Assembly: GCA_009379995.1 (NCBI GenBank)
Contig: WHSR01000034.1
Span: 1-47,302 of the forward strand
Length of the DNA stretch: 47,302 nucleotides
Origin: Streptosporangiales bacterium
Lineage (GTDB): Bacteria > Actinomycetota > Actinomycetes > Streptosporangiales > WHSR01
Direction: 5' to 3'
In this document: positions 8,632 to 16,765 of the stretch, piece by piece
Numbering within the stretch: the first letter of the stretch is position 1
Layout: each line of letters opens with the position of its first letter
The notes under the pieces: generated by a model
What the model was told of the DNA's origin: nothing
What the model saw: the letters and a program-made list of their open reading frames with translations, nothing else
The model's database searches: none
Made by a program: the position numbers and the translations under genes

Positions 8632-9382
8632 CCCCCTCGACACCGGGCTCGAGGCCGAGCTTCGGGAGCTGGGCCGCCGCCTGGACGTACCGCCCGCCCC
8701 GGACGTCGCCGACGCGGTACGTGCCCAACTGGCCGGGCCCGAGGATGACGCCCCGGCCACACCCCGGCGACCGCTGACCCGGCGGCCGCGCCCGCGGCAT
8801 CTGGCGGCCGCGGCCGTGGTGCTCCTGGCCGCCGTCGTCGTGGGTACTCCGATGGGGCGCGCGGCGGTGGTCGAGGTGCTGCGCTTCGCCGGGGTCGAGG
8901 TACGTCAGGAGCCGCGGCCGACGCCGCGGCCAACCGGTCCCGGGATGCTACCCGGCGAGACCCGCACCAGCCTGGAGGAAGCCCGCCGGCGGGCGGCCTT
9001 CCCGGTGTACGTACCCGAGGCGCTCGGCCGGCCGGAGGCCGTCACGGTGAGCGACGGCGATCCCCCGCGGGTCGTGTCGCTCCTCTACCGAGACGGTCGG
9101 GTGCGGCTCGACGAGTTCGACGGCCGGCCGTCGCCGTACTTCGAGAAGTTCGCCGGCAGAGCCGACGCGAAGATGGTGCGGATCGGGGACCGCCGCGCGC
9201 TGTGGGTCCGCGGACCGCACGAGGTGGTGTACGCGGACCGCACCGGCCGGACCCGTACCGGGTCGGCACGGCTCGCCGCCAACACGCTGGTCTGGCAGAC
9301 GGACGGGGTCACCCTGCGCCTGGAGGGCGACTTCGCCCCGAATCGGGCGATCGCGGTCGCCCGCTCAGTTTCTCCCGAATAG
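8624..9382 (+). CDS. Putative membrane anti-sigma factor
   Basis: A 252-residue single-pass membrane protein. The cytoplasmic N-terminus of about 55 residues is acidic and then proline/arginine-rich. It is followed by a hydrophobic helix (about residues 58-76) and an extracytoplasmic domain of about 170 residues, containing FPVYVPEALGRPEAV and a repeated beta pattern resembling DUF4367-type sensor domains. No cysteine occurs in the N-terminal part, so it is not a zinc-binding (ZAS) anti-sigma factor. The assignment rests mainly on overlap with the ECF gene and on topology. The target signal is unknown. Confidence 0.65.
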   Translation: MADPLDTGLEAELRELGRRLDVPPAPDVADAVRAQLAGPEDDAPATPRRPLTRRPRPRHLAAAAVVLLAAVVVGTPMGRAAVVEVLRFAGVEVRQEPRPTPRPTGPGMLPGETRTSLEEARRRAAFPVYVPEALGRPEAVTVSDGDPPRVVSLLYRDGRVRLDEFDGRPSPYFEKFAGRADAKMVRIGDRRALWVRGPHEVVYADRTGRTRTGSARLAANTLVWQTDGVTLRLEGDFAPNRAIAVARSVSPE

Positions 9383-9403
9383 GAGGACCCGACCGGCATC
9401 ATA

Positions 9404-9415
9404 GATGTATGCAAT
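9404..9415. promoter_or_regulatory. Possible GntR operator at the aldehyde dehydrogenase start
   Basis: The 12 bases here match 9 of 12 positions of the perfect palindrome GTTGCATGCAAC found in front of the GntR gene. The site overlaps ATG 9409, so a bound repressor would block transcription elongation or initiation of the aldehyde dehydrogenase gene. Confidence 0.35.
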
Positions 9416-10896
9416 CTGAACACAACAGGCCCCGATGGGACCCCCGTGTCGAGCTCGGCCTGCCCGAGCCCCTCGGCGCGGTGATCGACGGCGAGTGGTC
9501 GGGCACTGACGCCGCGGAGACGTTGTGTGTGCGGGATCCCGCCGACCTCCGCGAGATCGCCGTCGTCGCGGAGGGCGACGCCGACCAGGTCGACGGGGCC
9601 GTGCGGTCCGCGGAGAAGGCCTACCGAGGGGCCTGGCGGGCGGCCGACGCCACGACACGTGGCCGCATCCTCACCGCCCTCGCGGACACCATCCGCTCCC
9701 ACGCGGAGACGTTGGCCAGGCTGGAGACCGTCGACACGGGCAAGCCGCTGTCGCAGGCGCGCTCCGACGTCGAGACGTCCGCGCGGTACTTCGAGTACTA
9801 CGCGGGGGTGGCCGACAAGATCCTCGGGGACACCCTTCCCCAGCCCGCCGGCTCCTTCGCGTACACCGTCCGGGAGCCGTACGGCGTCGTGGCGCACGTC
9901 ACGCCGTGGAACTCCCCGCTGAGCCAGATGTGTCGCGGCCTCGCGCCCTCGCTCGCGGCCGGCAACACCGTCGTGGTCAAGCCGTCGGAGGTGACCCCCC
10001 TCTCCTCCCTGGTCGCGGCCCGCCTGTTTGCCGCCGCCGGGCTGCCGCTCGGGGTCTGCAACGTCGTGCCGGGGCGCGGGCCGACCACCGGCGCCGCGCT
10101 CGTCGCGCATCCCCTGGTACGGCACGTGAGCTTCACCGGATCGGTGGCCACGGGCCGGGAGATCCTGCGCTCGGCCGCCGCCGGCATCGTGCCCTGCAAT
10201 CTGGAACTCGGAGGCAAGTCGCCGACCCTCGTCTTTCCCGACGCGGACCTCGACGCCGCCGCGCGTGCCGGTGCGATGGCGGTGGTACGGAACTCGGGCC
10301 AATCCTGCTTCGCCACCACACGGCTCATCGTCCATCGCAGTATCCACGACGCGTTCGTCGAGCGTGTGCGTGCGCACGTCGGCCGGCTCTCCGTTGGCCA
10401 CGGCCTGGACGACCCCGACCTGGGCCCGCTCGCTTCCGCGGAGCAGCTCGACAAGGTGGTCGGCTATCTCGACGCGGCCCGCGAGGAGGGAGCTCGTGTC
10501 GCGATCGGAGGAAGCCGCCCGGGCGGCGCGCCGGCAGGCTACTTCCTCGAACCGACGGTGCTCGTCGACGTCGCCAACGGCATGCGGGTGGCCCGCGAAG
10601 AGATCTTCGGTCCCGTCCAGTCGGTGCTCTCCTTCGACACCGAAGACGAGGCGGTGGCGATGGCCAACGACTCCGACTATGGGCTCGCCGCCGGGGTGTT
10701 CACGGGCAGCCTTTCGGTGGCCCACCGGGTCGCGGCGCGGCTCGAGGCGGGCCAGGTACAGGTCAACAAGTATCCCGCCGGCGGAGTGGACACCCCCTTC
10801 GGCGGATACAAGAAGAGCGGCATCGGCCGCGAGAAGGGTCTCGAGGCGCTGTTGCACTACACCCAGCTCAAGACCGTGATCATCGAGCTTTCCTAG
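9409..10896 (+). CDS. NAD(P)-dependent aldehyde dehydrogenase
   Basis: A 495-residue aldehyde dehydrogenase superfamily enzyme oxidising an aldehyde to the acid. It has the FTGSVATG nucleotide-binding segment (242-249), general base Glu266 in LELGGK and nucleophile Cys300 in NSGQSC. TPWNSPL near 165 and the C-terminal PFGGYKKSGIGRE are typical of betaine-aldehyde and gamma-aminobutyraldehyde-type dehydrogenases, but the substrate cannot be fixed. I chose ATG 9409, which puts a normal ALDH N-terminus in place. The AGGAGG at 9381-9386 is too far (22 bases) to serve it, so initiation may be leaderless or weak. It converges on the TcuA-like gene across a shared hairpin. Confidence 0.85.
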   Translation: MQSEHNRPRWDPRVELGLPEPLGAVIDGEWSGTDAAETLCVRDPADLREIAVVAEGDADQVDGAVRSAEKAYRGAWRAADATTRGRILTALADTIRSHAETLARLETVDTGKPLSQARSDVETSARYFEYYAGVADKILGDTLPQPAGSFAYTVREPYGVVAHVTPWNSPLSQMCRGLAPSLAAGNTVVVKPSEVTPLSSLVAARLFAAAGLPLGVCNVVPGRGPTTGAALVAHPLVRHVSFTGSVATGREILRSAAAGIVPCNLELGGKSPTLVFPDADLDAAARAGAMAVVRNSGQSCFATTRLIVHRSIHDAFVERVRAHVGRLSVGHGLDDPDLGPLASAEQLDKVVGYLDAAREEGARVAIGGSRPGGAPAGYFLEPTVLVDVANGMRVAREEIFGPVQSVLSFDTEDEAVAMANDSDYGLAAGVFTGSLSVAHRVAARLEAGQVQVNKYPAGGVDTPFGGYKKSGIGREKGLEALLHYTQLKTVIIELS

Positions 10897-10908
10897 CGCC
10901 AAGCAGAC

Positions 10909-10973
10909 CGCCGAGATCTATGTTGTGGGGGTACCAAATCGGACAAAACGGCCCCACAACATAGATCTCGGCG
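10909..10973. terminator. Bidirectional hairpin terminator between convergent genes
   Basis: Perfect 22-bp arms (10909-10930 and 10952-10973) enclose a 21-base loop. The right arm ends at the base before the TcuA-like stop codon (10974-10976), and the left arm begins 12 bases after the aldehyde dehydrogenase stop. It can therefore act on both transcripts. It has no T-tract and does not share the CCGTGATCTTG core of the palindrome family elsewhere in the window. Confidence 0.8.
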
Positions 10974-12455
10974 TTATGGGCGGGCGGCGGCGCTGGTTCC
11001 GGCGATGCGGCCGAACACGGCGCCGTTGGTCAGCCCCGAGCCGCCGGGATAGTTGAAGTAGAAGATCCCCCCGACGAGCTCGCCCGCGGCGTACAGGCCG
11101 GGAATCGGCCGCAGGTCGGTGTCCAGCGCCTGTGCGTCCCGGTTGATCCGCAGGCCGCCGAAGGTGAAGGTAATACCGCAGGTGATCCCGTACGCCTGGT
11201 ACGGCGGCGAATCCAGGGTGTTGGCCCAGTTGCTCTTCGGAACCGCCAGCCCGGCCGTCCCGCGCCCGTCCTTGACGTTGGGGTTGAACGGCACGTCGGT
11301 CATGACCGCCGCGTTGTACTCCCGCACGGTGCGCACGAAGCCGTCGGGATCGACGCTGTCCATCTTCCCGGCCAGTTCCTCGAGGGTGTCCGCGGTGACC
11401 TTTGTGACCTCGCGAATGCGGTACTCGTCCCGGAGCAGGTGCTCCACCTTCCGGTCGAAGACCTGCCAGGCGAACTGTCCCGGCTGCTCCAAGACGACCC
11501 GCCCGTACTTCGCGTAGGTGTAGTTGCGGAAATCCGCGCCCTCGTCCACGAACCGCTCGCCACGGGCGTTGACCATGATCCCGAACGGATAGCTGTGCTT
11601 CTGAAACCCGTCGCCCACCGCGAGGTCGCCGAACTCCGGCGCGTTGAGATCCCAGCCAACCGCGTGGCAGCCCGACCAATGGCCGACCGGGCTCGCGCCG
11701 ACGTCCAACGCCATCCGCAGCCCGTCACCGGTGTTGTACGCGGTGCCCCGGACCTTGGCGAGATCCCAGTTCGGCCCGAGGTAGCGGGTCCGCCACTCGG
11801 TGTTCGCCTGGAACCCTCCCGCCGCCAGCACCACCGCGTCGGCGGCCAACTCCCGGGTCCGCCCCTCCTGACGCACCACAACGCCCTGAACCCCGTCGTC
11901 GTCGGCGACCAGCCGCACCGCCCGGGCACCGTACTCGATGCCGATCCCCTGCCGGGCACAGGCGTCGACGAGCGCCTGAACCAACCCGGGCCCACCCCCG
12001 GAAACCTCGACGGTCAGCCCGCCCCAGAAGGTGAACTTCCCGCCCACCTTGAACGCCTGGCGCCCGAAGATGGGGACGAAACGCACGCCGTGCGTCGTCA
12101 TCCACTTGAGCGTGTCGTGGCTGCGGGTGACCAGGATCTCGGTGAGGTCGGGGTCGCAGCGGTACTCGGTGACCCGGGCCAGGTCGTCGAGGAACTGCTC
12201 CTCCGGGTACGACCCGAAGTCGGTGTTCGCGATCTCGGATTCGGAAAGGTCCGGCATCAGGTCGAGCAGATCGTCGAGCCCCCGGTAGGCGACCCGCATC
12301 GCTCCCGCGGTGAACGCCGAGTTGCCGCCGCGAAGCCTCTCCGGCGCGCGCTCCAGCACCACGACCCGCGCTCCCTGCTCCCGCGCGGCGAGTGCGGCGC
12401 ACAGCGCGGCGTTCCCGGCGCCTACGACGACCACGGTCCTCGCTCGAGGTTCCAA
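10974..12455 (-). CDS. FAD-dependent oxidoreductase, tricarballylate dehydrogenase TcuA-like
   Basis: A 493-residue flavoprotein of the fumarate reductase/succinate dehydrogenase flavoprotein group. The FAD Rossmann motif GAGNAALCAALAAREQG begins at residue 12 and, with ERAPERLRGGNS, matches the TcuA branch, which oxidises tricarballylate to cis-aconitate. The C-terminus has GLYAAGELVGGIFYFNYPGGSGL, the flavin-contact segment. The TTG start has GGGGAGGAG just upstream; the motif spacing leaves no room for a much later start. No TcuB-like iron-sulfur/cytochrome partner is present, so the electron acceptor is unknown and the substrate may differ. The GntR gene lies just upstream on the same strand. 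Confidence 0.75.
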   Translation of the reverse strand: MEPRARTVVVVGAGNAALCAALAAREQGARVVVLERAPERLRGGNSAFTAGAMRVAYRGLDDLLDLMPDLSESEIANTDFGSYPEEQFLDDLARVTEYRCDPDLTEILVTRSHDTLKWMTTHGVRFVPIFGRQAFKVGGKFTFWGGLTVEVSGGGPGLVQALVDACARQGIGIEYGARAVRLVADDDGVQGVVVRQEGRTRELAADAVVLAAGGFQANTEWRTRYLGPNWDLAKVRGTAYNTGDGLRMALDVGASPVGHWSGCHAVGWDLNAPEFGDLAVGDGFQKHSYPFGIMVNARGERFVDEGADFRNYTYAKYGRVVLEQPGQFAWQVFDRKVEHLLRDEYRIREVTKVTADTLEELAGKMDSVDPDGFVRTVREYNAAVMTDVPFNPNVKDGRGTAGLAVPKSNWANTLDSPPYQAYGITCGITFTFGGLRINRDAQALDTDLRPIPGLYAAGELVGGIFYFNYPGGSGLTNGAVFGRIAGTSAAARP

Positions 12456-12490
12456 GGCTCCTCCCCTGCCCCCTCACACTTTGCGTACAG

Positions 12491-12502
12491 GTTGCATGTA
12501 AT
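12491..12502. promoter_or_regulatory. Possible GntR operator upstream of the TcuA-like gene
   Basis: GTTGCATGTAAT matches the palindrome GTTGCATGCAAC before the GntR gene at 10 of 12 positions. It lies about 36 bases upstream of the TcuA-like start in the 76-base gap after the GntR stop. A related half-site (ATGCAA) follows at about 12513. Confidence 0.5.
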
Positions 12503-12531
12503 CTCACCGGAGATGCAAGCCGGAGTTGCCT

Positions 12532-13245
12532 CTACGCGTCGAGCAGGCCCTGCACCCGCGCATCGCGGGCACGGCGCATGTGTTCGGCGGCCTTCTGTTG
12601 CGCCGCGTCCGCGTCGCCGGCGGCGATGGCATCGAGAATCGCCCGGTGTTCGGCAAGCATCTCCGTCACCCGACCGGGTAGCTCGTACGTGCTCCGCCCG
12701 AACCGCCGCACGGCGTGTTCGACCTGGGTGAGAAAGCGCTCGAGGTAGGGATTGCCGCTGGCCTCCCGCAGGAGGCGGTGGAATTCCAGGTTGAGACGTA
12801 CCAACTCGCCGGTGCCGCCCTCTTCCGCGCGCTCCGTCATTGCCCGGTGGACCCGGGAGAGAGAGTCGATCAGGCCGGCAGGGCGACGTCTGGCCGCGAT
12901 CTGCGCCGCCAGACCCTCGAGAGATTCCCGCACGAGGTAGACCGCGAGAACGTCGTCGAAGGTCATCGGCGCCACCAGGCTGCCCCGATGAGCGGCCCGC
13001 ACGATCAGCCTCTCGTCGGACAGCCGGCGCAGAGCCTCCCGCACCGGGGTCCGGCTCACCGACAGCTCCCTGGCCAGCTCGTCTTCCCTCAGCCATCTGG
13101 ACGGTGGGAGCGCCCCGTCGAGGATCGCCTCCCGAAGGGCGTCGGTGACGACATCCGTGGTGGACCCGTGCTCGGGCGAGGCATCGAGATACGCGCGCAG
13201 ACCGCCCTCCCGCGGGCGTTGCGTCTCGGTAGCACCCACGTTCAC
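12532..13245 (-). CDS. GntR family regulator, FCD (FadR-like) subfamily
   Basis: A 237-residue transcription factor. The N-terminal winged helix-turn-helix (about 28-95) contains LREDELARELSVSRTPVREALRRL. The C-terminal all-helical FCD domain binds a small carboxylate through a metal; likely ligands are His156 (LEFH), His200 (AEHRAIL) and His222 (AEHMRRA), with Asn152 where Asp is common. The GTG start is preceded by GAGG. A perfect 12-bp palindrome lies 19 bases upstream, suggesting autoregulation. Position next to the TcuA-like flavoprotein suggests control of organic-acid catabolism; the effector is not known. Confidence 0.88.
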   Translation of the reverse strand: MNVGATETQRPREGGLRAYLDASPEHGSTTDVVTDALREAILDGALPPSRWLREDELARELSVSRTPVREALRRLSDERLIVRAAHRGSLVAPMTFDDVLAVYLVRESLEGLAAQIAARRRPAGLIDSLSRVHRAMTERAEEGGTGELVRLNLEFHRLLREASGNPYLERFLTQVEHAVRRFGRSTYELPGRVTEMLAEHRAILDAIAAGDADAAQQKAAEHMRRARDARVQGLLDA

Positions 13246-13263
13246 ATCCTCGTGTCACGGCAG

Positions 13264-13275
13264 GTTGCATGCAAC
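13264..13275. promoter_or_regulatory. Perfect palindrome GTTGCATGCAAC, likely GntR operator
   Basis: A 12-bp perfect inverted repeat lies 19-30 bases before the GntR start, where an autoregulatory operator would sit. Two variants occur near the neighbouring tcuA-like and aldehyde dehydrogenase genes. Confidence 0.6.
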
Positions 13276-13291
13276 TCGCCCCCAGGCCCCT

Positions 13292-13361
13292 CTCCTTGGC
13301 CGTGATCTTGCAGAAATTTCAAGATAGGTCTTGAAATTTCTGCAAGATCACGGCCAAGGAG
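13292..13361. terminator. Palindrome family copy A, after the SDR operon
   Basis: A 70-bp near-perfect inverted repeat, interrupted only at its centre (TAGG). It begins nine bases after the last gene of the eight-gene operon (stop 13371-13373, minus strand) and lies before the GntR promoter. It carries the family core CCGTGATCTTGCAGAAA with outer arms CTCCTTGG/CCAAGGAG. A terminator role fits its place, although no T-tract follows. Confidence 0.75.
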
Positions 13362-13370
13362 GGTGGGCGG

Positions 13371-14222
13371 CTATTCGATGCCCAGGTCCAGCGTAGGGTT
13401 CTGGCGTGCGAGGATCTCCTCGGACCTTCTTCGGATGGCGTCGTCCCAGGCGTGATCGGTGAAGATGTAGAACTGGCCCTCGCTGATCGCGCGCAGCACG
13501 AGGTCCGCGACCTGCGCCGGCGGCTGTGCCCTGGCGAGGCGCTCGTTCATCGCGACCCGCCGGGCCTCGCCGTCGGTGGCGCCGGGCGGGTCGACCTCGT
13601 TGCGCAGTTCGGCCGGGCGGTTGCGGCTGCCCTGGAAGAGACGCGTGTGGACCATGCCGGGGCAGAGCACGGAGATGCCCACCTTGGCGTTGCGTTGCTG
13701 GAGTTCCCCGTAGACGGTCTCGGTCAGCGCCACCACAGCATGCTTGGCGACGCCGTACATGTTGGCGCCCCGCACCACGCCCATCGTCGAGCCGGTGTTG
13801 ACCATGTGGCCTTCCTCGTCCTGGGCCAGCATGATCGGCAGAAATGCCTGCACACCGTACACCACGCCCCAGAAGTTGACCCCCATGGTCCACTGCCAGT
13901 CCTTGGCCGTCGCCTCCCACAGGGTGCCGTCCAGATAGCCCTCCACGCCGGCGTTGTTGAAGACGAGATGTACCTTGCCGTGCTCGTCGAGGACACGATT
14001 GACGAGGTCCTGCACCGACGTGCGCTGCGATACGTCGGTCACCACGCCGACGGCCTCGTGCCCCGCGTCGCGCAGCTCCCGTACGGCGGCGTCCAGGGCG
14101 GGCGGTTCGACGTCGGCCAGGACCACTTTCATGCCCCTGCCGGCACAGCCTTCCGCGAGGGCCCGACCGATGCCGCTCGCCGCGCCCGTGACAACGGCTA
14201 CCCGACCGGCGAAGTCCTTCAT
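13371..14222 (-). CDS. Short-chain dehydrogenase/reductase (first SDR)
   Basis: A 283-residue classical-type SDR, probably oxidising an alcohol or reducing a ketone with NAD(P). It has TGAASGIG near residue 12, NNAG near 89 and the catalytic YGVAK motif, with a serine in NTGST upstream. ATG 14222 is preceded by GGAAGGA; the frame extends further upstream but only through the neighbouring gene. It is the last gene of the operon, 11 bases after the zinc alcohol dehydrogenase, with a 70-bp palindrome directly downstream. The about 30-residue extension beyond the usual 250-residue core includes a C-terminal helix region. Confidence 0.85.
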   Translation of the reverse strand: MKDFAGRVAVVTGAASGIGRALAEGCAGRGMKVVLADVEPPALDAAVRELRDAGHEAVGVVTDVSQRTSVQDLVNRVLDEHGKVHLVFNNAGVEGYLDGTLWEATAKDWQWTMGVNFWGVVYGVQAFLPIMLAQDEEGHMVNTGSTMGVVRGANMYGVAKHAVVALTETVYGELQQRNAKVGISVLCPGMVHTRLFQGSRNRPAELRNEVDPPGATDGEARRVAMNERLARAQPPAQVADLVLRAISEGQFYIFTDHAWDDAIRRRSEEILARQNPTLDLGIE

Positions 14223-14233
14223 ATCAGTCCTTC

Positions 14234-15241
14234 CTAGCGCCAGGGCTCGACGGTGATGCCCACCAGATGACCGGGAGCCCGCAGCCGTTCGAACGCGGCG
14301 GGCACCTCGGCGAGCGGAATGCGTTCGCTCACCAGCGGATCGGCGTTCACCGCGCCCGAGCCGACGAGGTCGAGCGCGCGCCCGAACTCCTCGCCTGCGT
14401 ACGCGCACACGCTCAGCAGCCGCAGGCCCTTGGTCACGAAACCGACCATGTCGAAGGACGCCGGAGGCCGGCCCAGCGCGAGCTCAACGATGGTGCCGCA
14501 GACCTCGACCGTCGCGATGCAGGCGAGGAGTGCCTGCGAGTCGCCGGAGCACTCGTACGCCGCGGCGAAGGCGAGGCCCGCGTCCGCCGCGTACCGCGCG
14601 ACCGAGGTCTCCCGACCATCGAGCACCACGTCGGCCCCGACCAGGGAGGCCGCGGCCCGGCGGCCGGGCGACCGGCCCACCGCGACGATCTTCCCGGCGC
14701 CGTACGCGCGCAGCGCCAGCACGACGCTGAGCCCGATCGGCCCCAGGCCGAACACCAGCGCGTCGTCGCCTGGTGCCGGCCGAGCCTCCTCGACCGCCCG
14801 CACCGCTACCGCGAGCGGCTCGACGTGCGCGCCGTCCCGCACCGCCATACCGTCCGGCAGCGCGAAGAGCTGGGGCACCGGGACGGCGGCGTACTCGGCG
14901 AACCCGCCGGGGGCGTTCAGGCCGAGGTTCGGCACGGCGCCGCACAGCAGTGGCACGCGTCCCCGGCACCGGGCACACGATCCGCAGCCGCCCAGCGGGT
15001 TCACCGCCACGGGCGTACCGACCCGCGGCTCCCGTACGCCGGGGCCGAGCTCGGCGACGGTCCCGGCGAACTCGTGCCCGAGGATCTGGCCGGGAGGCGG
15101 CAGGCCGGCCTCGACCATGTGCACGTCGGAGCCGCAGATCCCGCACGACCGGACGGCCACCACGGCTTCGCCCGGGCCCGGCCGCGGATCGGGATGGTCG
15201 ACGACATCCAGTCCGTCCGGGGTGGTCACCAACGCCTTCAT
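14234..15241 (-). CDS. Zinc-dependent alcohol dehydrogenase (MDR family)
   Basis: A 335-residue medium-chain dehydrogenase. Catalytic zinc ligands are Cys36 (CGICGSD) and His56 with Glu57 (GHE). The structural zinc site is four cysteines in CGSCARCRGRVPLLC (about 94-108). The cofactor domain has FGLGPIGLSVVLAL. The sequence resembles sorbitol/threonine/2,3-butanediol dehydrogenases, so oxidation of a secondary alcohol is likely. It sits between two SDR genes with gaps of 7 and 11 bases, in the same operon as the acetoin-dehydrogenase-like E1 genes. The substrate is not established. Confidence 0.85.
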   Translation of the reverse strand: MKALVTTPDGLDVVDHPDPRPGPGEAVVAVRSCGICGSDVHMVEAGLPPPGQILGHEFAGTVAELGPGVREPRVGTPVAVNPLGGCGSCARCRGRVPLLCGAVPNLGLNAPGGFAEYAAVPVPQLFALPDGMAVRDGAHVEPLAVAVRAVEEARPAPGDDALVFGLGPIGLSVVLALRAYGAGKIVAVGRSPGRRAAASLVGADVVLDGRETSVARYAADAGLAFAAAYECSGDSQALLACIATVEVCGTIVELALGRPPASFDMVGFVTKGLRLLSVCAYAGEEFGRALDLVGSGAVNADPLVSERIPLAEVPAAFERLRAPGHLVGITVEPWR

Positions 15242-15248
15242 GACGAAG

Positions 15249-16040
15249 TCAGCTCGTCACACCGCCGTCGATCACGTAGACCCCACCGGTGATGTAGCCC
15301 GCCTCGGCGCTCAACAACCAGGTGACAAGGCCGGCCACGTCCTCGGCCGAACCCAGCCGCCCCAGCTTGACGCTCGCGGTGAGCCGGGCGGCGGCACCCT
15401 CGGGGTCGTCCGGCGCGATCTGCTGGTTGATGGCCGACAGCATCCGGGTGTCCATGTAGCCGGGGGCCACCGCGTTCACCCGGACGCCGTACTCGCCGGC
15501 CTCCTGGGCCGCGCAGCGGGTCAGGCCGATCACTGCGTGCTTGGAGGTGATGTAGGGGCTGAAGTTGCCGGCGCCCCGCAGGCCGGCGATCGACGCGGTG
15601 TTGACGACGGCGCCGCCGGTGCCCTGCCGCTTCATGGCCCGCAGCACCGCCTGCAGGCCCAGGAAAACGCCGCGGACGTTGACGGCCTGCACCCGATCGA
15701 AGTCGGCGACGTCCAGCTCGGTGATGGCCGCCACCCGGCCCTCGATCCCGGCGTTGTTGAAGAAGAGGTCGACCCGCCCGTACTCGTCGACGGTCCGTCG
15801 TACGTAGCCCGCGACGTCCTCCTCGACTGCCACGTCACCGGGCACGGCCAGCACCGAACCCGGCTCCGAGTCCAACCCCGAGTCCAACCCCGCCGCGGCC
15901 CGCTCGAGCTGCGACTTGTCGTTGTCGACCAGCGCGACCCGCGCTCCGTCCGCCAACAGCCGCGCCGCGACGGCGCTGCCGAAGGCGCCCGCGCCGCCGG
16001 TGACGATCGCCACCCGACCCTGGAACCGGCGGTCGGCCAT
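15249..16040 (-). CDS. Short-chain dehydrogenase/reductase (second SDR)
   Basis: A 263-residue SDR with TGGAGAFG near residue 14 for NAD(P), NNAG near 95, serine in NTASIAG and catalytic YITSK. The C-terminal YITGGVYVIDGG is standard for the family. It starts two bases after the VOC gene stop and ends seven bases before the zinc dehydrogenase. It resembles 3-oxoacyl-ACP reductase/diol dehydrogenase types; with its neighbours it may work on a hydroxyketone or diol. The stretch GLDSGLDSEPG at about 51-61 is a short internal duplication. Confidence 0.85.
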   Translation of the reverse strand: MADRRFQGRVAIVTGGAGAFGSAVAARLLADGARVALVDNDKSQLERAAAGLDSGLDSEPGSVLAVPGDVAVEEDVAGYVRRTVDEYGRVDLFFNNAGIEGRVAAITELDVADFDRVQAVNVRGVFLGLQAVLRAMKRQGTGGAVVNTASIAGLRGAGNFSPYITSKHAVIGLTRCAAQEAGEYGVRVNAVAPGYMDTRMLSAINQQIAPDDPEGAAARLTASVKLGRLGSAEDVAGLVTWLLSAEAGYITGGVYVIDGGVTS

Positions 16041-16042
16041 GG

Positions 16043-16516
16043 TTACCCCTCTCCCTTCGGGTCCTCCATGAACTCCAGGACCACGCCGTCCGGGTCGCGC
16101 GTGTAGATCGCGCGCCGGCCCTTCTTGGGGCCGTGCTGGACCGTCGGCACCGGGCCCGCCGGCTCGAAGCCGGCGGCACCCACCGTCTCGACCACCCGAT
16201 CGATGTCGTCGACCATGAAGCAGAGATGGAAGAAGCCGGGGTCGCAGGGGCGAAGCGTGGAGCGGGCGCGATCCTCCGGCTTCACGTAGCTGAGCAGTTC
16301 GATGGTGTGGCCGGGCGCCGTCACGAAGACGATGTCGATCTCGGCCTCCGGAAGACCGGTCACCTGCGCCACAAGCTCCCCGCCGAGACGGATCGTCTCC
16401 GTCACCGGAAAACCCATCACATCCCGATAGAAGGCCACCGAGCGATCGAGATCGGACACCGTGATACCCGTGTGTCCGACGCTGAGAATGGGGAGCCGAG
16501 ACCCCGAAGCGCTCAT
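16043..16516 (-). CDS. VOC (glyoxalase/dioxygenase fold) family protein
   Basis: A 157-residue vicinal-oxygen-chelate protein with two beta-alpha-beta-beta-beta modules. The first starts VGHTGITVSDLDRSVAFYRDVMGF, the second FFHLCFMVDDIDRVVETV, and a C-terminal YTRDPDGVVLEFME carries the usual metal-ligand glutamate. Candidate metal ligands are the two histidines at the start of the modules and this glutamate. Members include glyoxalase I, methylmalonyl-CoA epimerase and ring-cleavage dioxygenases. Its place in the operon suggests that it transforms or isomerises an oxo intermediate, but its reaction is unknown. Confidence 0.8.
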   Translation of the reverse strand: MSASGSRLPILSVGHTGITVSDLDRSVAFYRDVMGFPVTETIRLGGELVAQVTGLPEAEIDIVFVTAPGHTIELLSYVKPEDRARSTLRPCDPGFFHLCFMVDDIDRVVETVGAAGFEPAGPVPTVQHGPKKGRRAIYTRDPDGVVLEFMEDPKGEG

Positions 16517-16526
16517 TGCCTACCCC

Positions 16527-16763
16527 CTAGACCTCTACCAGACAGAGGTGCTCGCCCACCTGGGCGTCCTCGCCTTCGGGCACGCATATCTCGAGCATCC
16601 TCCCGTCCTCGGTGGCCTCGATCTCCTGACTGATCTTCTCCGTCTCGATTTCGTAGAGGATCTCGCCGGCCTTGAACGAATCGCCGGGCTTCTTGTGCCA
16701 CCGGGAAATGGTGGCCTCCTCCATGTTCATGCCGATCCGGGCCAGTTTCAGATACATCTTCAT
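16527..16763 (-). CDS. Free-standing lipoyl domain protein
   Basis: A 78-residue protein consisting only of a lipoyl/biotinyl attachment domain. ETEK at residues 40-43 marks Lys43 as the predicted lipoylation site, flanked by ILYEIE and SQEIEATEDG as in E2 N-termini. There is no peripheral-subunit-binding domain and no acyltransferase domain, although E2 proteins are normally over 400 residues. It lies 58 bases after the E1 beta gene. Most likely it carries the acyl or hydroxyalkyl group made by the E1; the acceptor enzyme is not in this window. Its ribosome site lies in the 3' arm of a hairpin. Confidence 0.88.
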   Translation of the reverse strand: MKMYLKLARIGMNMEEATISRWHKKPGDSFKAGEILYEIETEKISQEIEATEDGRMLEICVPEGEDAQVGEHLCLVEV

Positions 16764-16765
16764 GA

